Shown in pieces: positions 1-13,950 of a stretch of 64,000 nucleotides of DNA. Within the stretch, counting starts at the first letter, position 1. Each line of letters begins with the position of its first letter. Source of the stretch: Atrichornis clamosus. Taxonomy: Eukaryota > Chordata > Aves > Passeriformes > Menuridae. Where the stretch lies: positions 45,542 to 109,541 of the forward strand of contig WBMZ01011745.1 of the NCBI GenBank assembly GCA_013400975.1, written 5' to 3'. The notes under the pieces were generated by a model. That model ran no database searches and was not told where the DNA came from. It worked only from the letters and a program-made list of their open reading frames with translations. The position numbers and the translations under genes are program-made.

Positions 1-3000
1 CCCTCTATTATGGGCAGTTTCACGCAACATGATACAAGCTCTGGTATCCACTTCCTTATCACCCAGAGTTTTGTGAAGCTGGGCTTAAATTGCTGGAGGA
101 ACCCTACCTGTGTCTCTGGAAAGTGCTTCTTTTGGGTGTATCCATAAGAAGAAATGCACATGGTACTCCTTGTACCTCAGCATAGAGGTCTAGCCTGTGC
201 TGCTGATGGTGATTATATTTTTACCCGTTGCTACGTCAGTGCCTGGAAAGTACAGTGCACTGCTGTTAAACTTTTTGAACAAGGGATTAGTGCTGTTTTG
301 GAGGAACAGACCCCTTCAGATCTCTTCTGACCTGCTCTCCTGTGGGGGTGGGACTCTCCTCAGTGGAGACAGCAGCCTTAGGGAGCACCCAGCGCTGCAA
401 GGTTGGCAGATGGGATTGGGTGGGCATTTTGGAACAAAATTTTGTTTTCTGATGAAAAGTATGGAGTTTTTTGAAACAGAAGTATTTCTCAGGAGCAGGC
501 TGATTTATTAAACAAATAATCAGTTATACAACTTTACAATAAATTGAAAGGTGAAATTAGGCCATTAGTATATTTTCATCTAGTGATTTCTCTTTTCTTG
601 CAAGTTTGAGTTCTTATGTACTGTTAGCATGAAACCTTTTGCTTCAACAAAACATAATTTCAGTATTTTTGGTTTATTTTGTGATGTTTTGGTTCCAGTC
701 TGATGTTAAACCATTTTCATTTAGAAGTGTTGAGGTTTTGGAAATGGAAGCTCCATTTCTAGCCCTGTCATATAGTCCTGGGATCCCAAGGTCATTAGGT
801 GTGTTCCCGTGACCGTCATCTTTTAATGCTTCTCTATAAGGCATTTAAGCTATGATGGTATCTGTAAACTTTGTAAAATATTTATGATTGGAATATAAAT
901 AAGAAATTTTTAATGCTTATTCAGTCATATTCCCTATTGAAGCCCTGTTTTCTAGTAATGTGGAATTCAAGCAAGACTGTAACTTTCCTGGCAAAAGTGG
1001 CTGCATTGGAAATGGGTTCGGAGGGGCAGTTTCTTGCTGTTGCTTAATGAATTTGTAATGTTTGAACTTGTCAGCTATATCTCCTTGGACAAGGAATGAA
1101 AGTTAGGGATAGAAGTAATATTTGCTGTATTCTGAATATAACATATATCTGTTCAAAAGACTTTTGATTCATCCCGTGTTGGTTATTTAAGAGTGTGCAG
1201 CCTTTAAGAAACTTTGGGCTTTAAGATGAAAACTATTCTATGTCAGAAAATACAACATTAAAGCTGAATATAGAAGAAATACTAGTCTTTGAAGAAGAAT
1301 ATAGTGGAAATACACCCCACAGCCTTTCCTGAGTCATATAGAAATGCAACTTTAGTCTCTTCTGTTGTTCTATATGTAGGACATCAAGAATATAGAGCGC
1401 AGAATGTTGAGAGTTGATTTTTTTTTTTGGTGTATAGTATAAAATCATGTCTCTGAATATAAATATTTCTTACCACTTAAAAAAATCTTACAGTGTCTTT
1501 TTTTTGTTTCCCCTAGTAGAAAGAGTAAATTTCCAAATCCAAAATATTAAGGGCATAATTATGAGAAAAGCATTTCTAATGGGAATACTTATTAGAATAT
1601 ATCTTGTCTTTGCCAGTATATTTTTAGGTCCTTAGCCTTATCTCATTGCTTACAGTAAAAGCTGAGGGTTTTGTTTCACCCAAACTCTTTCTGGCTCAGC
1701 TCAAAGCAAGTTGCTCAAGCTATTGATGTTTTTCACACAGTAAAGGCAGAAACTTTTGTCTTCATTGCATAGAAAAAGTTTTCTAATGGTAGATAGAAAG
1801 ACCTAACACTTTGAATGGATGCTATCCCCAGTAAGATAAACCTTCTATCTAAAATATTTTCCAGCTCAGATTTTCCTCTAATGGAAAGATATTGAGTGGT
1901 TCTTTCCATGCATTTGAGTACCAGGATGAAAAATAATGTTGCTAGAAACTCTTTAGGATCTTAAAACACAAAGGCAATATTATTCAGGTTGGGGTTGGGT
2001 TCTTTTTTTTAATGTCATCAGATGAAAAGTATGCATCAGAAAGAGTCTGCAAGGTTATATACATCAACACCTCGCCAAGACATCAAGCATGTGGAATTCT
2101 ATATTACAGTGATTATGCTTTAAAAAATGCTCGAAAGAATTCTCCTCAGCTACCCAAACAAGTGCAAATATATCAGGTAGTCACAGGTCTTCAGAAAACA
2201 AACAAAGAAGTCCACCAAATAATCCCTCCTTGAGTTGACCTATTTCCTGTAATTTTCTAACTAGCGTAAAGTAGCCAAAATCTGTGGTCTAGACTGGTTT
2301 GTTCTGCAGATTTTTTTATTTCTTGGGGATTTACAAACCACAGAGAGCTGGAAAGGATCAGAATAAATATTTGCTCGTGCACCTACTGATTAGAGCTTTC
2401 AAAGTCCCCAATCTTGTTGCAACACACGTGAGCATTAGCATTCACGTAGGTTAGGTAAATACAAGGGGGTTCTCTCTACCTACTTCTCCCCCCCTCAATT
2501 TCAGTTTTGTGGAGACAATACTTTAAATGTGGTGTTTTTTGTTTTTTTTTTTAATCCCTCAGCATTTTCTGCCTGGCAATTACCTAAGAGACTGTTATTG
2601 TACCAGAGAGCACATTTTTTAGAATCTTTTTTATCCCCCTCCCTTAATATCAAGCATATTATTACTCATCTTGGAGCACTTCATCACTGCTGTTTCTGAG
2701 TTGGAGATTTATCCAAATGTGATAGCAGCTGCAGCTAATAACATCAATTATATAACATTGAGGTTCTTGTTCTCTTATTTCAACTGGAGGAAGTTCTTTA
2801 CTAGGACATATAATTAATTGCCTTTTTTTCTGCATGCAAATATTATAAAAGCTTTAGTCTTGCTATGTCTATGAGAGAACAGCAGTAAAAAGATTCATTT
2901 GCTCAAGCCACAGCCCCACTAGTTAGGGTGACTTAGTGTGCAGGGGTGAAAAAGATTTAGTAAGTTTGCATTAAAAAGGTCTGATGCTTTTCAAATCTCA

Positions 3001-6000
3001 CTACTGTCTATATGTTTGTAAAAAGAGTTCTTTGATGTGCTGACCTGGTCTAAACATCCTTATGGTTGATGGTTTTCTTATTAAGACACAAATAAAACCT
3101 GATTAGGTATGGCAGCTGTCTCCGTGGAGTCTTGTTAACTCTGTCAGATACATAGCACTACCATCCTGCTGTAACTCCAAAAAAAAAGAGAAAAAGCATT
3201 TTAAAAGACTTAAGGATATAAAGCAATTTTTTCTTAACCAATGTATCTAAAGTAATAAGCAAAATAGTCATAAACTAAATCATAAACTGAGCCATAAACT
3301 AAAATCTGTGTCTGAGCAACTTAGTTGTTGACAACATTAAAAGCACTTCAGGCACAACGAAAGATAAAAGATGCATTTTAAGATGAAAATTTGAAATTTG
3401 TTGTAGGTATTTATTTAAATTGATTTCTCTCTGTGTATTTATCTATAATAAAAGTTGAAAGAGTTTTGATGTTTTTCTCCAAGGATGGCATGTGACAGTC
3501 AAGGCAAGAGATGAGGGCATTACTAATAGAGAAGAGCGGAAAAATAAAATCAGCGATGACAAGGCTGGATTGGGTGGGGCAGAGAAATGCTGGGATAGCC
3601 AAACAGCCAGGACATGATTGCAGCGAGTGAAGATATAGAAGCCAAATTTCTAAAAATTAATTTGTGGCAAGCGGCTCTGCTGAGAAGTTTAACACATTCT
3701 CTTTTGTTCATTTTAAATTCTGTCTCCAGGAACATGATAACTTACGGACAAGGGGCAAGATAAACTGAAAGCCAGAAATGCTGATATACTGGGTTAGTTT
3801 TTAAACCAACAAGGTTTATTAATTTCCTATTTGTTAACCTGAGGCCTTTTGGAGTCAATTTATGTGCTATTGCTTTAAGAACATTTGTTCATAACTTTGA
3901 TTTTTAAATGCCTAGAGCTCAAGGATTGCTTTGGGTATTTGGTCAAAGTGAGGGGGGATAGGGAGAAAGGGGAGGAAAAAAATGTGGTATTTGGCAGAAT
4001 CTGTCCCCTTTTTGCTGGATGTTTTTCAGGTGAACTACCCAGCTATGCTACTGTATTAAAGTCAGGCCAACTATGTGGAACTTAGGATTATTGCACAAAT
4101 CCTCTTTTAATAGTTCTTTTAATGGTGCTTTTCCTCAATACTTACTTTTTTCCCTAGGATTTCCTACGCTGGCTAGGAGTCTCCCATTGTTCCCAAAGCG
4201 TTGCATCTCCCTGGCTGTCGCCTGGGCTGGGTACAGTGCTCTGTGGCTGGGAAGGGGAGCTGTGTCCCCCGCAGGCCCTGCGCAGGGCTGCAGCCACTGA
4301 TGGCTTTATCAGATGGACAGAGACATTCCAAGTATGCTTCTGGTCACTGAGGGATATGGGAATATAAAAAATAATTAAAAAGGAAGGCTTAGAGCAAAGC
4401 TGTTAGTCAAACTAGGGCTTTTAGTCAAGTTTTTTTTTTTTTCTTAGTTTAATTCTTTTCTTAAAGAGTGAAATTCTTTACGTCTAAGCAGATTGTTAAA
4501 GCTGTGTGATGTCATTTTCTTTTCTTTTGAAAGCTGTGTTTTGAGCAGCTGAAAGGCTGCAGGTTAGGTAAAACTATTAATGAGCATTTTGTGACCTCTG
4601 CTCCAACTGCCCACAGCGGCTGCAAATTTTTAAGTGTCTGACGGCTGCTTGGCTCTCTACTGCATCGTTATGTTGGTCGGCAGCAGATGAGATTTCAGAG
4701 GTAAAAAAGTCACTTCCCAAATGCAACCTGCTGGCATGGCCAGCGGACAGATTAGAAAAATGGGATTTCAGTGTTATGGCAGGGCAGGAGAACTCGGTTT
4801 TTATGAGCAAGGCATGCCAGGAGCTCCCTCTGGTTGACTCTGGATGCGTGCATGGTGGGGGCAAATCATGACACAGGGCAAGTGTGGGGAGAGTGCTTTG
4901 CAAGATGTTATTGCCTCCAAAAGAGAGACACTTTCCTCACATTGCTGTAATGGCTGTAAAAAATTCTGGGATTTCTAAGGGGTTTTTAAGTTTTCATGGT
5001 TGCCACTCTTGAGCACTTCCCAGATGTGTTAGGGTTGCACAGTGAGAGCTCTGCGTGGCTTCACGGCCCATCTGCCTTTGCTGGAGTAGACTGTGGAAGC
5101 CGTGAGACTTTCCTTTTCCTTCTTCCATCCCTCTTTGCTCATCCTTCCCTCTCTTTCCCAGCTTCCTGGGCCTGAGAGAGTCTTGCCTGAATGAGAAAAC
5201 CTGTCAGGATGGCCAAGACAGAAGGACAGGGAGGAAAGGGTGATAAATAAGAAGGGTGGCAAGAGAAATAGTGGATTTAGTAAAGGTGCTCTGGTATTTC
5301 TATGGAGCTCAGTGCCTTCCAAGTTTTTTCCAGTTGGCACAGGGAGTTGTCCTAATGCCATGATGGTGCTCAACTCCAGTGGTGGCTGAGAGTGTCTCGT
5401 CCTGGTGACCTGTTGGAGCCCCTTCCTCCAGATCAGTGTGCCAAGCCAGCACATAGTAAACAGATGCACTGAGGGCAGGTTCACTTACATACTGTGCCAT
5501 TCCTTGGACAAACATACATGGCCAGGAGTAATAATCTTTAAAACACCTCCTGTTTCTTCAGACATTTCATGCATTTGCTCTTCTCAGTCTTCAGAGCTGT
5601 GGCATCTTCTTGCTTTGACTGTCACAAAGAGTTGTTAGTCATAGTCTTGTTGAAGGTTGGGAACTTGTGGCATCTCCAGACCATAGTTTCACTCCTTTTA
5701 TTCCTGCGGTCACTTTCTGCCCTCTTTAGGTGCAGTGCTTCCTCCTTTCTTGTATCTTCTATGCTCTGGCTTGTACTAAGTCTGGTGTCCTTCATGCTCA
5801 CTCACAGACTGCCCTGCCAGCTCCCCAAAGCCTGCTCTCTTTGGTCTTTTGGCTGGATGCTGCTTAATTCAGTCATTTGAAATTGAAGCCCTGTGTAAAA
5901 CTCTAAACAGTAAATGAGGCAACTGCATTTTGTGGTGTCTACTAGAGTCACAAATCATGTCAGCAACGGCAATACCCATACACTGGTGGTGTAGGCTCCA

Positions 6001-9000
6001 GGACAATGTGACAACCTCTGAAGCAGGGCAGAATTCTTCAGTGTATCGGTGTCTTGAGTGCTGGATTAAACCTTTTCAATAATTTATAAAACCTTAAGCA
6101 CTCTGGGCAGTATTTTTACACGGAGTGATTGTATTGTGTTCAGGAGATATCTTTCTCAGCTGGGCTATTAAATGAAAAGTTGAAACCTGCCTGTGATGCC
6201 AAGAGATGAGTGCTCAACAAAATTAAAGCATGCAACTTAAATTGCAAACATTCTTATGTTGCCTGCTTTCTTACTTGCTGCTTGTTGATTCACAGTCATA
6301 CCAATAAACATAAAACCTCACCTGCAAGACAAGCAGAGAGGGTAATGCCCATAAATTAAAAAAACTTTTCCACTTTGCACAACCTGGTTTTGAAATTTAG
6401 CTCAAACTTGCAAGTGAATTGGTTTGTACTGCCTTAAATTCCTGCAGAAGGACAGATGATTTTGGGAGATGGTGTGAGATAAGCTGGGCAACTGCTAAAC
6501 CATTAAAAAATTTCTGAACACATTTCCAGACTCCGTTGGTGCACCCAGGGCAGCTGTGCTTCCAGGGAGCTGCATGCCAGCAGCTGTGCCAGCAGGAAAT
6601 GCAGCGTGACCTGTGGCGAACCTGGAGGGTGGGAAACGCTGCAAGAAGATTTCCACGGGTGGCTCTAAGTGTCCCAGGCAGTTACTGTGAGGGTATGCAC
6701 ACAGGAACAAACATAAAGCCAAGGAAGCAAGCAGGAGTGGTAGGAGAGTCTTCGTGCCTCCACGGGCATAGGAGCAAAACGCTTCCGATCGTGCCTCCCT
6801 GCCGATGGGCTGACAGCATCGTCTTCTCCCCTCCTACAGGCTGGCTCTGCATCATGACGCCTGGCTGTGAAATAGAAATGCTTTTTGGAAAGCATAATAT
6901 TATTTAAAATATAAATTACTTGGAAATGCTGTACAGAAATAGCTTCAGATCCCTTCTTCCAGAGGGGTGTTTTTACAGGCAGGGTCTTTATCAGCTTCTC
7001 AGTGGGAACTGCATTAATATTGCCACAAAAATGCAAACAGTAGTGCCTTTGATAAAGCAATTTGGCATCTCTTAAGCAGAAAGATGTTTTGTTTTCCTAA
7101 GATACAACACTGTTTTCAGTGCAGGGACCTGCCGTATGTGCCAGCATATGGAAAGAAAATACCAGTTTTGTTAACATTTGTGTTCAGAAGCCATGGGGAA
7201 GGAACGGAGGAGGCGGCGGCGGTAGCAGTTGCAAAGCAATCTCTGTTATTGCAAGGGGGACAGCCCAGGAAGCCCAAAAGTGAGAGTCGGTGGCAGAGAT
7301 GCTGGTGGCCTGCAGTCAGCCTTCTGGGCTTAGCTCTTCCCAGAGTGCTCTGCCAAGGGCTCTCCTTCTCCTCAGCTTCACTTTAACTCTTCCCATCGTG
7401 TGCTAGAGCGAGGCTGATCCCTGCTGCTGCCTCTTCCCATTGCAGAGTGGAAAATGTAGACAGTATACAGTAGGCATCTTTGTGAAAATGCCTTTTTAGT
7501 ACTTCCTGGTATCCCATGGGTATTATATGTTTGATTAGTGCATTATTTTGATTTTTAGGCTGCCTTTGGTTCAAGAATCCTGAAAGGAAGCTGTTGTGCA
7601 AATATTTTAATCTGATTTTACAAGCTGATTCGAGCTTGATTCCCAGCACAAAGAAACAAAGAAGAGCTCAGTTGTATTTTTCATCCAAAAGTAAAAACCC
7701 CTCCTTCTTTGAAGATCATCTGTAGAGTGTTATGTTTAGAAAGTGATTTGCTATTGTTTAAATTTAATCTCCATAATTACATTAGAATTGGATTAATGAT
7801 GGGTTATTTTCTGAGTCATTATTTTCTGGCACACACAGCTATCGAGCATAAAGTCAGGTCTTCATCGAATGTAAACTGGCATCGCTCCACTGAAGTTTGT
7901 GGAATAATTGCACTTTATATTGTGTTGGCCCAGATGTGATATTAGAGCTGTTTTGAGGAAAGCAGCCTTTTAGAGTTTGTTGGCCTTGAATCTTCTTAGT
8001 ATTTTAAAGGTGTCTTGGCATTAACTTCCACCTGCATTAGATTTATGGTAGCACAGATGTGTGTTGTCTCTAGACCACCTCAGCTAGACCCAGAGGGATC
8101 AACAAAAGGTGCAATGCCAGACTGAACCATGGATATCATGACTTTTTTATCTTTAAAACCTGCTTTTTATCCCTGTGCATGTGGGAAAAATTCATCACTG
8201 AGGTCTGGCCACCTTTTACATGCTCTTATCTATGATAAACCTTGGTCTGTTTGTTGGGGATGCTGTACTGCAAATGTGGGGGAGATGTCTGGGAAGCAGA
8301 GGGGCTGCTCTTTTTTTGAAATTAGTTATTTTTGCTCATTCTGCTTTTCAGAAAGGGGTGAAGAGGGAGGAATTTAGGAAGATCCAGCATGTAGAAGAAT
8401 GGCAGTAAGAGCGGTAGGCAATGGAGTTGATGTAGGAGATGACTCTCTCACTGTGATTGGGGTGATGGAAAGAAACAGTCTTCACGGAGATTCTGAGGGG
8501 CTGTGTAGAGTTGCTGTGATCACAGAAGGTAGTTGAAATTACTGGGCTTGAGAGAAAGATGGAAAGAAAGGTTCTCCCCATCTCTTGTGCGTGTCGGGCA
8601 GGGAAGGGTTTGCTTTCAGATCTTGGTTTTTAATGTTTTATCTGAGTTTCTTCTCTTTTCAAGAATTGCATTTCTCACTACTTGTGAAATGACTTGTTAA
8701 TAAATCTTAGTTTTGAGACTGGGAAGTTTTGAGAAGGCTTTGCCTTCTTTTGGGTCTTTACAGTAAAGAGAAAGTGGCCAGTCCTATTTGTAAGCCGCAG
8801 TGGATTTAAGATGTCACTGCAGTGGGGTAAACCGTTTATGTCTTTAGTTTGGTACCCAAGTGACAGTGGCGCATACTGTTTTTAAATGTGAAAACCAGAT
8901 AGCAGTGATCCTTTTCTGATGATGCATCCTCACAGCTTCCAGGAGCCATCTGTTTCTGCTACTGGCCTGCTCTTGAACCTGCAGGTCCACTTAGAGCGAT

Positions 9001-10447
9001 GTAACTTCTTTTTCCTTGTTGAACAGCAGAAAGTAGCTGTTAAGCCTTATAATCTTCTCTCTTTCCTACTTGAAGATATTAAACTGGTACATTGTGCTCT
9101 TTGGGCTGTACTCTGCAGTTTTTTAAACAGTATTTAGGACGTGCTGCTGATTTTAGTAAGAAAGGTCAGCTTTAATCTTTAACAGTAGCAGTGCTTCTGC
9201 AGTTGTGATCATCTCTCAGAGAGGTGGGACTGTTTGGGAGACTTGGTGTCTTTTTTTAGATTGACCTGATAGATTTGGCAAATACAAACAAGCCTTCAGG
9301 CATATTGTGATCATCTCTTTAGAGCAAAAAGAATGTGCTGCAGACCACATCCATGTAGATCCATTGTGAAATAGGAGGCAAATTGTGGAGTCTTTCACTG
9401 AAGCTGGGCATCCCTCAGATTGGATGTACACGCCCCCCATTCTTACTGTCTTTTGCTTCAAACGAAGCAACTAGCAACTGTGGACCAAGAATGAGGGTTG
9501 GGGGATTTTAAGCTTACATAAATTTTGTTCTGTGCCAGGTATTGTCAGCTAGTGTTGAAGAATTTCTGGTGATGCCGCTGTAAGGTCGCAGCAGTAGATC
9601 AGTCATATATGTGCATGGTCTGTTTGTTAGAGGGGACTGCTGGAGCTGTAGTAATGCTTAAAGTATTTAAGGCCTAATCCACTGCTTCATTGCTCCAGAT
9701 GTGATAAATGCTGTTGACTTAATGCAGAAATTGGTGACGTAATACAGAGAAATTGCCTTTGTGGATTATGTAGCTGTGGTGGTGAATCTCCTGTTAGCAA
9801 CTCCAGTTTTCAGGTGTTTTCTCATTTCATTAGGGAGAGGGTCAAGTAGGAAAGGCTGAGAAGAAATGAGTAGGAATGGCTTACATTTGTACTCAAACTG
9901 AATTCGTGAACACTTATGCACACTTTGCATAAGCAGGCTGTGAACCCTGGTTGTTTTTTCTGGAGTGTGGTAGCAGTTACCCTGCAAAACCAAGTCACCA
10001 TTGAAGATCTTGGTGTGCAAAAGATTCTTCAGTAGTTTCAGCTTTGCTGGGGTCATGGCCTGTCCTAAATAGCCGTATCTTATTAATTTGTAACCTCACT
10101 CCTTCTCTGCACTCTCCAAGGAGGCGGGTTGCCATGGAAATCGTAATTATTTATATAGGACATTTATTTTAAAATTACTTCTAAAGTTCTAGGTTAGTAT
10201 TTTTGGCTTTATTACCTAGAGTTTGAGCTAGGGACTTTCTTAAGCCACGATTTTAATTCTCACCTGAGCACCTGACCTGATGCTTTTCTCAACAGCTGAG
10301 AACTGGAGAAAATCACCAAATACCATGACACTTGGTGCTGTTGTTCTAAGTGAAAACTGTGTTGCCTCAGGAAAGGCTGTTGACCTGCTATTTCTGCATA
10401 CCAGTTTGCTTTAGATCCAAAAAGAAATACTGAAAATTCCTATGTAG

Positions 10448-10506
10448 TAGCAGAGTTTATTTCCATGACTGTCATTAGCAGAGTTTATTTCCATGACTGT
10501 CATTAG
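10448..10506 (+). repeat. 28-bp perfect tandem duplication
   Basis: Two exact copies of a 28-bp unit starting tagcagagtttatttccatg (10448-10475 and 10476-10503), plus three bases of a third. Located in BMP6 intron 1. Perfect identity means a recent duplication or an assembly artefact. Confidence 0.95.
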
Positions 10507-13500
10507 GCTTACATTTCCTTTGATCCAAGGTGTGTACAACACTCTCAAATGGAAGAAGGATGGTATAGTTACCAAAATAGATGTGTTAATTTCTTAATTT
10601 TTTATTTTTCTGTGCAGTGTTTTTAAAGTAACAAGTATTGTAAGCAGCATGCTATTTTTAAACCAAGGACATTTTGTGCTTAAATTGGCTGTTGCAACAC
10701 TGGGTTAGAACTAGAATACACAAAATTCAAAACCACAGTAACCCTAATTTTGCCATTCTTGCCTTTTTAACTGCTCAACAATAGTTCTGTGTTTGTATAG
10801 TATTTAAAAATATTTGTTAAGGGGAATGTAAGGGGCTACTGGCAGGCTTCTCTGTTAACTGTTTCTGCACGCTCAGACACTCTGCTCAGAAATAAGCTGT
10901 AATGAAAACTCAGGGGTGAGTACTCTCAGTGTCCAGAGGTCACACTTTCCTTTGCATTTCAAGCAGGGGAGCAGCCAGGATGGGGGCAGAGTCCTGCATG
11001 GTGGAGTGGGCAGTCCCTCTGGCTCATGATGGGCTAAAATCTCTGTATGACATCTCCTTTCCCAACTTGCCCTGATAAGTGCATGCCTGGATTTGAAGCC
11101 TCCAAGGACTTACTCCAGCAAATGAATGTCCAATAATGTTCAGGAAAACATAGTCTGACCATGAAGATGGATTTTATAAGACAATAGTTCATGTCATGAC
11201 CCAACAAACCCTGGTTTAGCCTGGCTTGGCCCTGGCGTTCCCGCCAGCACTCTGGGAAGAGGTTATAGGAGGCCAGCACCTCTCAGGGCTGCTTCCTTCC
11301 AACCTGCCCCAGCTGTGAGCTGCCTGATTTTCCCTGCAAGAGCTTTGCACAGTTGGGACATGCATATGTCTGTCTTCAGATGGAAATTAGCTTTGGATTT
11401 CACATCACCGGTCAGACTGACCCAAATGTATTCATGTGGAAAAAAATAATAATTGAAAAGCAGCTTGAGAAATGATTTCTGCTTTTTGCTGTTGCCTTGA
11501 ATTTTAGTGTACGCTGTCTGTATTTTGAATACGAGCTCATATGATGCACTGTAACATGATAGCAACACAGACTGGGTAATCCTGGGAACCAGCAGCTTGA
11601 ATCATGCCTTTCCACATTTTACTGTTCTAAAACTTGACTTCCTTATTAAAAATGAACAGTTTCCAGGGGGCAAAAAGCCCTCAGAGAATAACTGTTGGCA
11701 TTTTATATTTTTAAGCTGTCTGTCTGAATGAAAACAGTTGATTATTAACTTGATGGGGTGACAATGAGTATATAGAACTTAAATATCTCACCACTCCCAC
11801 AAAAAAAAAAAAAATCCACCCTCCATTGTATCATGGGAAGATACATAGCCAGAAAAACTTTCCAACTCGTTAAACTTTTATACTTGCTTCATACAAGCTT
11901 AATGTAGGCTTTTTTCCATCCTGTGATGTTGTTGAGCTGCTTCTGAACTGATCACAGTGGAGGAGTACACCATCAGCTTAACAGTATTTCTTTCTGAACA
12001 TGCCTTTTTTATAACAGAAAAAGCTGAGTTGTTTAATCTGAAGGATTAAAAAAAGATTTCCTTGTTTGTGTATTTCAGGTTGTTTATTCTGCCAAGCCTG
12101 ATAACAAAATCAGTCTGAATGTTTCCCCTGTAATCAGTTTAGTCAGCTTCTATGATTGCGTGGTATATTCAGACAGGACAGAGATAAAGGAAGAAAGTTT
12201 AAAAAAACAGGAAAATACCATTGTGAATATATCAGGCAAGTTATAAACTGGGAAAGGGTAATTGGAGTCAAGCATCATACCTGCTGCCACTTGTCATGCT
12301 CTGTGATAGATTTTTGGTGGGTTTTTCTTCCTCTTGTGGCTTGACTTTTTAGAAGAGGACTATGGGAAAATACTGATTTAAAGGACTAAAGTTTGGTTAT
12401 ATCACTATTAAACTGTGCGTTTTGTAGTGATGAGTGGAGGTCAGGCCACTGCAGCTGACTTGAGATCAGAAAGGAACAACAAAAAGTGACATTTGGGCTC
12501 ATTTTGGGCCCTGTGTTGCGTGGGACAGCTCCAGGCTCTCTCTTGTGCACTTGGAGAGGCCTTATTGCATCTTGATGTGGGGCAATAGCTGGCAGGAAGC
12601 GTTGAGCAAAGGTATCCCTTTGCTCTCTCTGGTGCAATTTTAGCTTTCTGGCACTCTGATGGAGTTCTCTTGCTTATCCTGGTTGTGTCCTTCCCCTTGC
12701 TCTTCCTGCTTCTCCCTTATCATCCTCAGTCATGAGACTGGGGAAAAGCTGCCTGGCTGCACCTCGCCTGCAGGTCAGCTCGTCCCCGCGACAGCCCGGG
12801 GGGGACGTGGGTTTCAGCTGGTCATTGCACCCGTGAGCGAGGATGTAGCAAGTTCTAAATCGAGAATGGTTGCTTCATCTGTGTGCCTCTCCAAACCCAT
12901 GGATTTAGACATTCCCTCACCATTAATTACATCCTCTCATCTTTTAGCAGCAAGTAAACAGGCCAAGCTGGGCATGTCCTGCTGCAAGCAGCCGAACGCA
13001 GTTGCTCATTGGTTGGATGCTTGCAAGTTCCTCAAAGTATGTGGCCACTCTCTTTTGGGAGGTGCACCCTGTGGGACTCTCCTCAGGATGGGGAATAACT
13101 GGGCCCTCTCTCAGAAGGTGTATGTGCAAGTGACACCAACTAGTCCGGTATTGCCAGCGTCAATCTCCATTAAAAGCAGGTGCTTCAAAGGGAAGCCCAG
13201 ATCACCCACAACTGATAACCAGAGAGGTAATTCCTAGGTGGCACTGAAATAGAGTGGTACCATCATTTGCCTTAGTGCAATCTCTGACGGAGGTGCTGGA
13301 CATCACAACCTCATTTCTGGAAGCTACAGAGTCTGATCACCCTCGTTTGTCTGTTGTTTGACATTGAAGTGGCTCAGACAGATGCAATGCAAGACTAACA
13401 AAGTTGGCAGCAGCATCTGACTCTGACAGCAGTTTGAGAATTTTCCTGTTTGCCTTGTGGCAGTCCTTAATGCAGCATCTCTGAGTGTGGTGTCCCACAG

Positions 13501-13799
13501 AATGCTCAGCAGCAGTCATGCAGAGGTGAAAAGATTTCCAGGCGAGCTTCAAAGAGAAGGATGTGACTAACTGTCTCGCAGGGAGCCAGGACATGGACCC
13601 AGCCAGATGAGGCAGCTCGCATGAAAGGGCTGCCAAAAGAAAGGGAGAGGACAGACGAAACTGGGACTGGAGAATGAGGAGGAGCAGGCAGTTGGGCAAG
13701 GTAGAGGGGAAAGTCTCCGTGGGCTGTTTCCAGCAGCTGGGAGATGTCTGTTCTTCAGGGAGGTAACCTGTGGGTAAAGCGATGAACCTCAAGCACGTT

Positions 13800-13950
13800 G
13801 GCTGTCATTCCTGGCTCCGCCGCAAGCCTCCGCCGCCTGTCCTTGGACAAGTCACTCTCCTGGTGAGTCAGTATCCCAGCTGTAGAACAGGGATTGCTGC
13901 TTACCTCATGGGGATGTTGCGAGGGCAGGCTCGTGGACGCCTTTGCAGTT
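13800..13950 (+). mobile_element. MIR-like (CORE-SINE) fragment
   Basis: The order of motifs follows the MIR consensus as I know it: cctggctccgcc, ccttggacaagtcactctcc, then gtgagtcagtatcccagctg, a gtagaacagggat stretch and cttacctcatggggatgttg followed by cgaggg. This is the MIR core with its 'Lys-like' CTCATGGGGTTGTTGTGAGG end. Old and diverged. Recognition is by memory of the consensus, not by alignment. Confidence 0.6.

Noticed and set aside
7206..7225. GGC-rich triplet stretch (gaggaggcggcggcggtagc)
   Set aside because: Too short for an expansion locus and not in an exon.
9203..9318. 14-bp direct repeat ttgtgatcatctct (9203-9216 and 9305-9318)
   Set aside because: Too short and isolated, with unrelated flanks; fits chance or an unremarkable duplication.
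12659..13237. 192-codon + strand open frame
   Set aside because: Lies inside BMP6 intron 1, with no recognisable domain, no splice context and a GC-richer local composition that favours chance frames.
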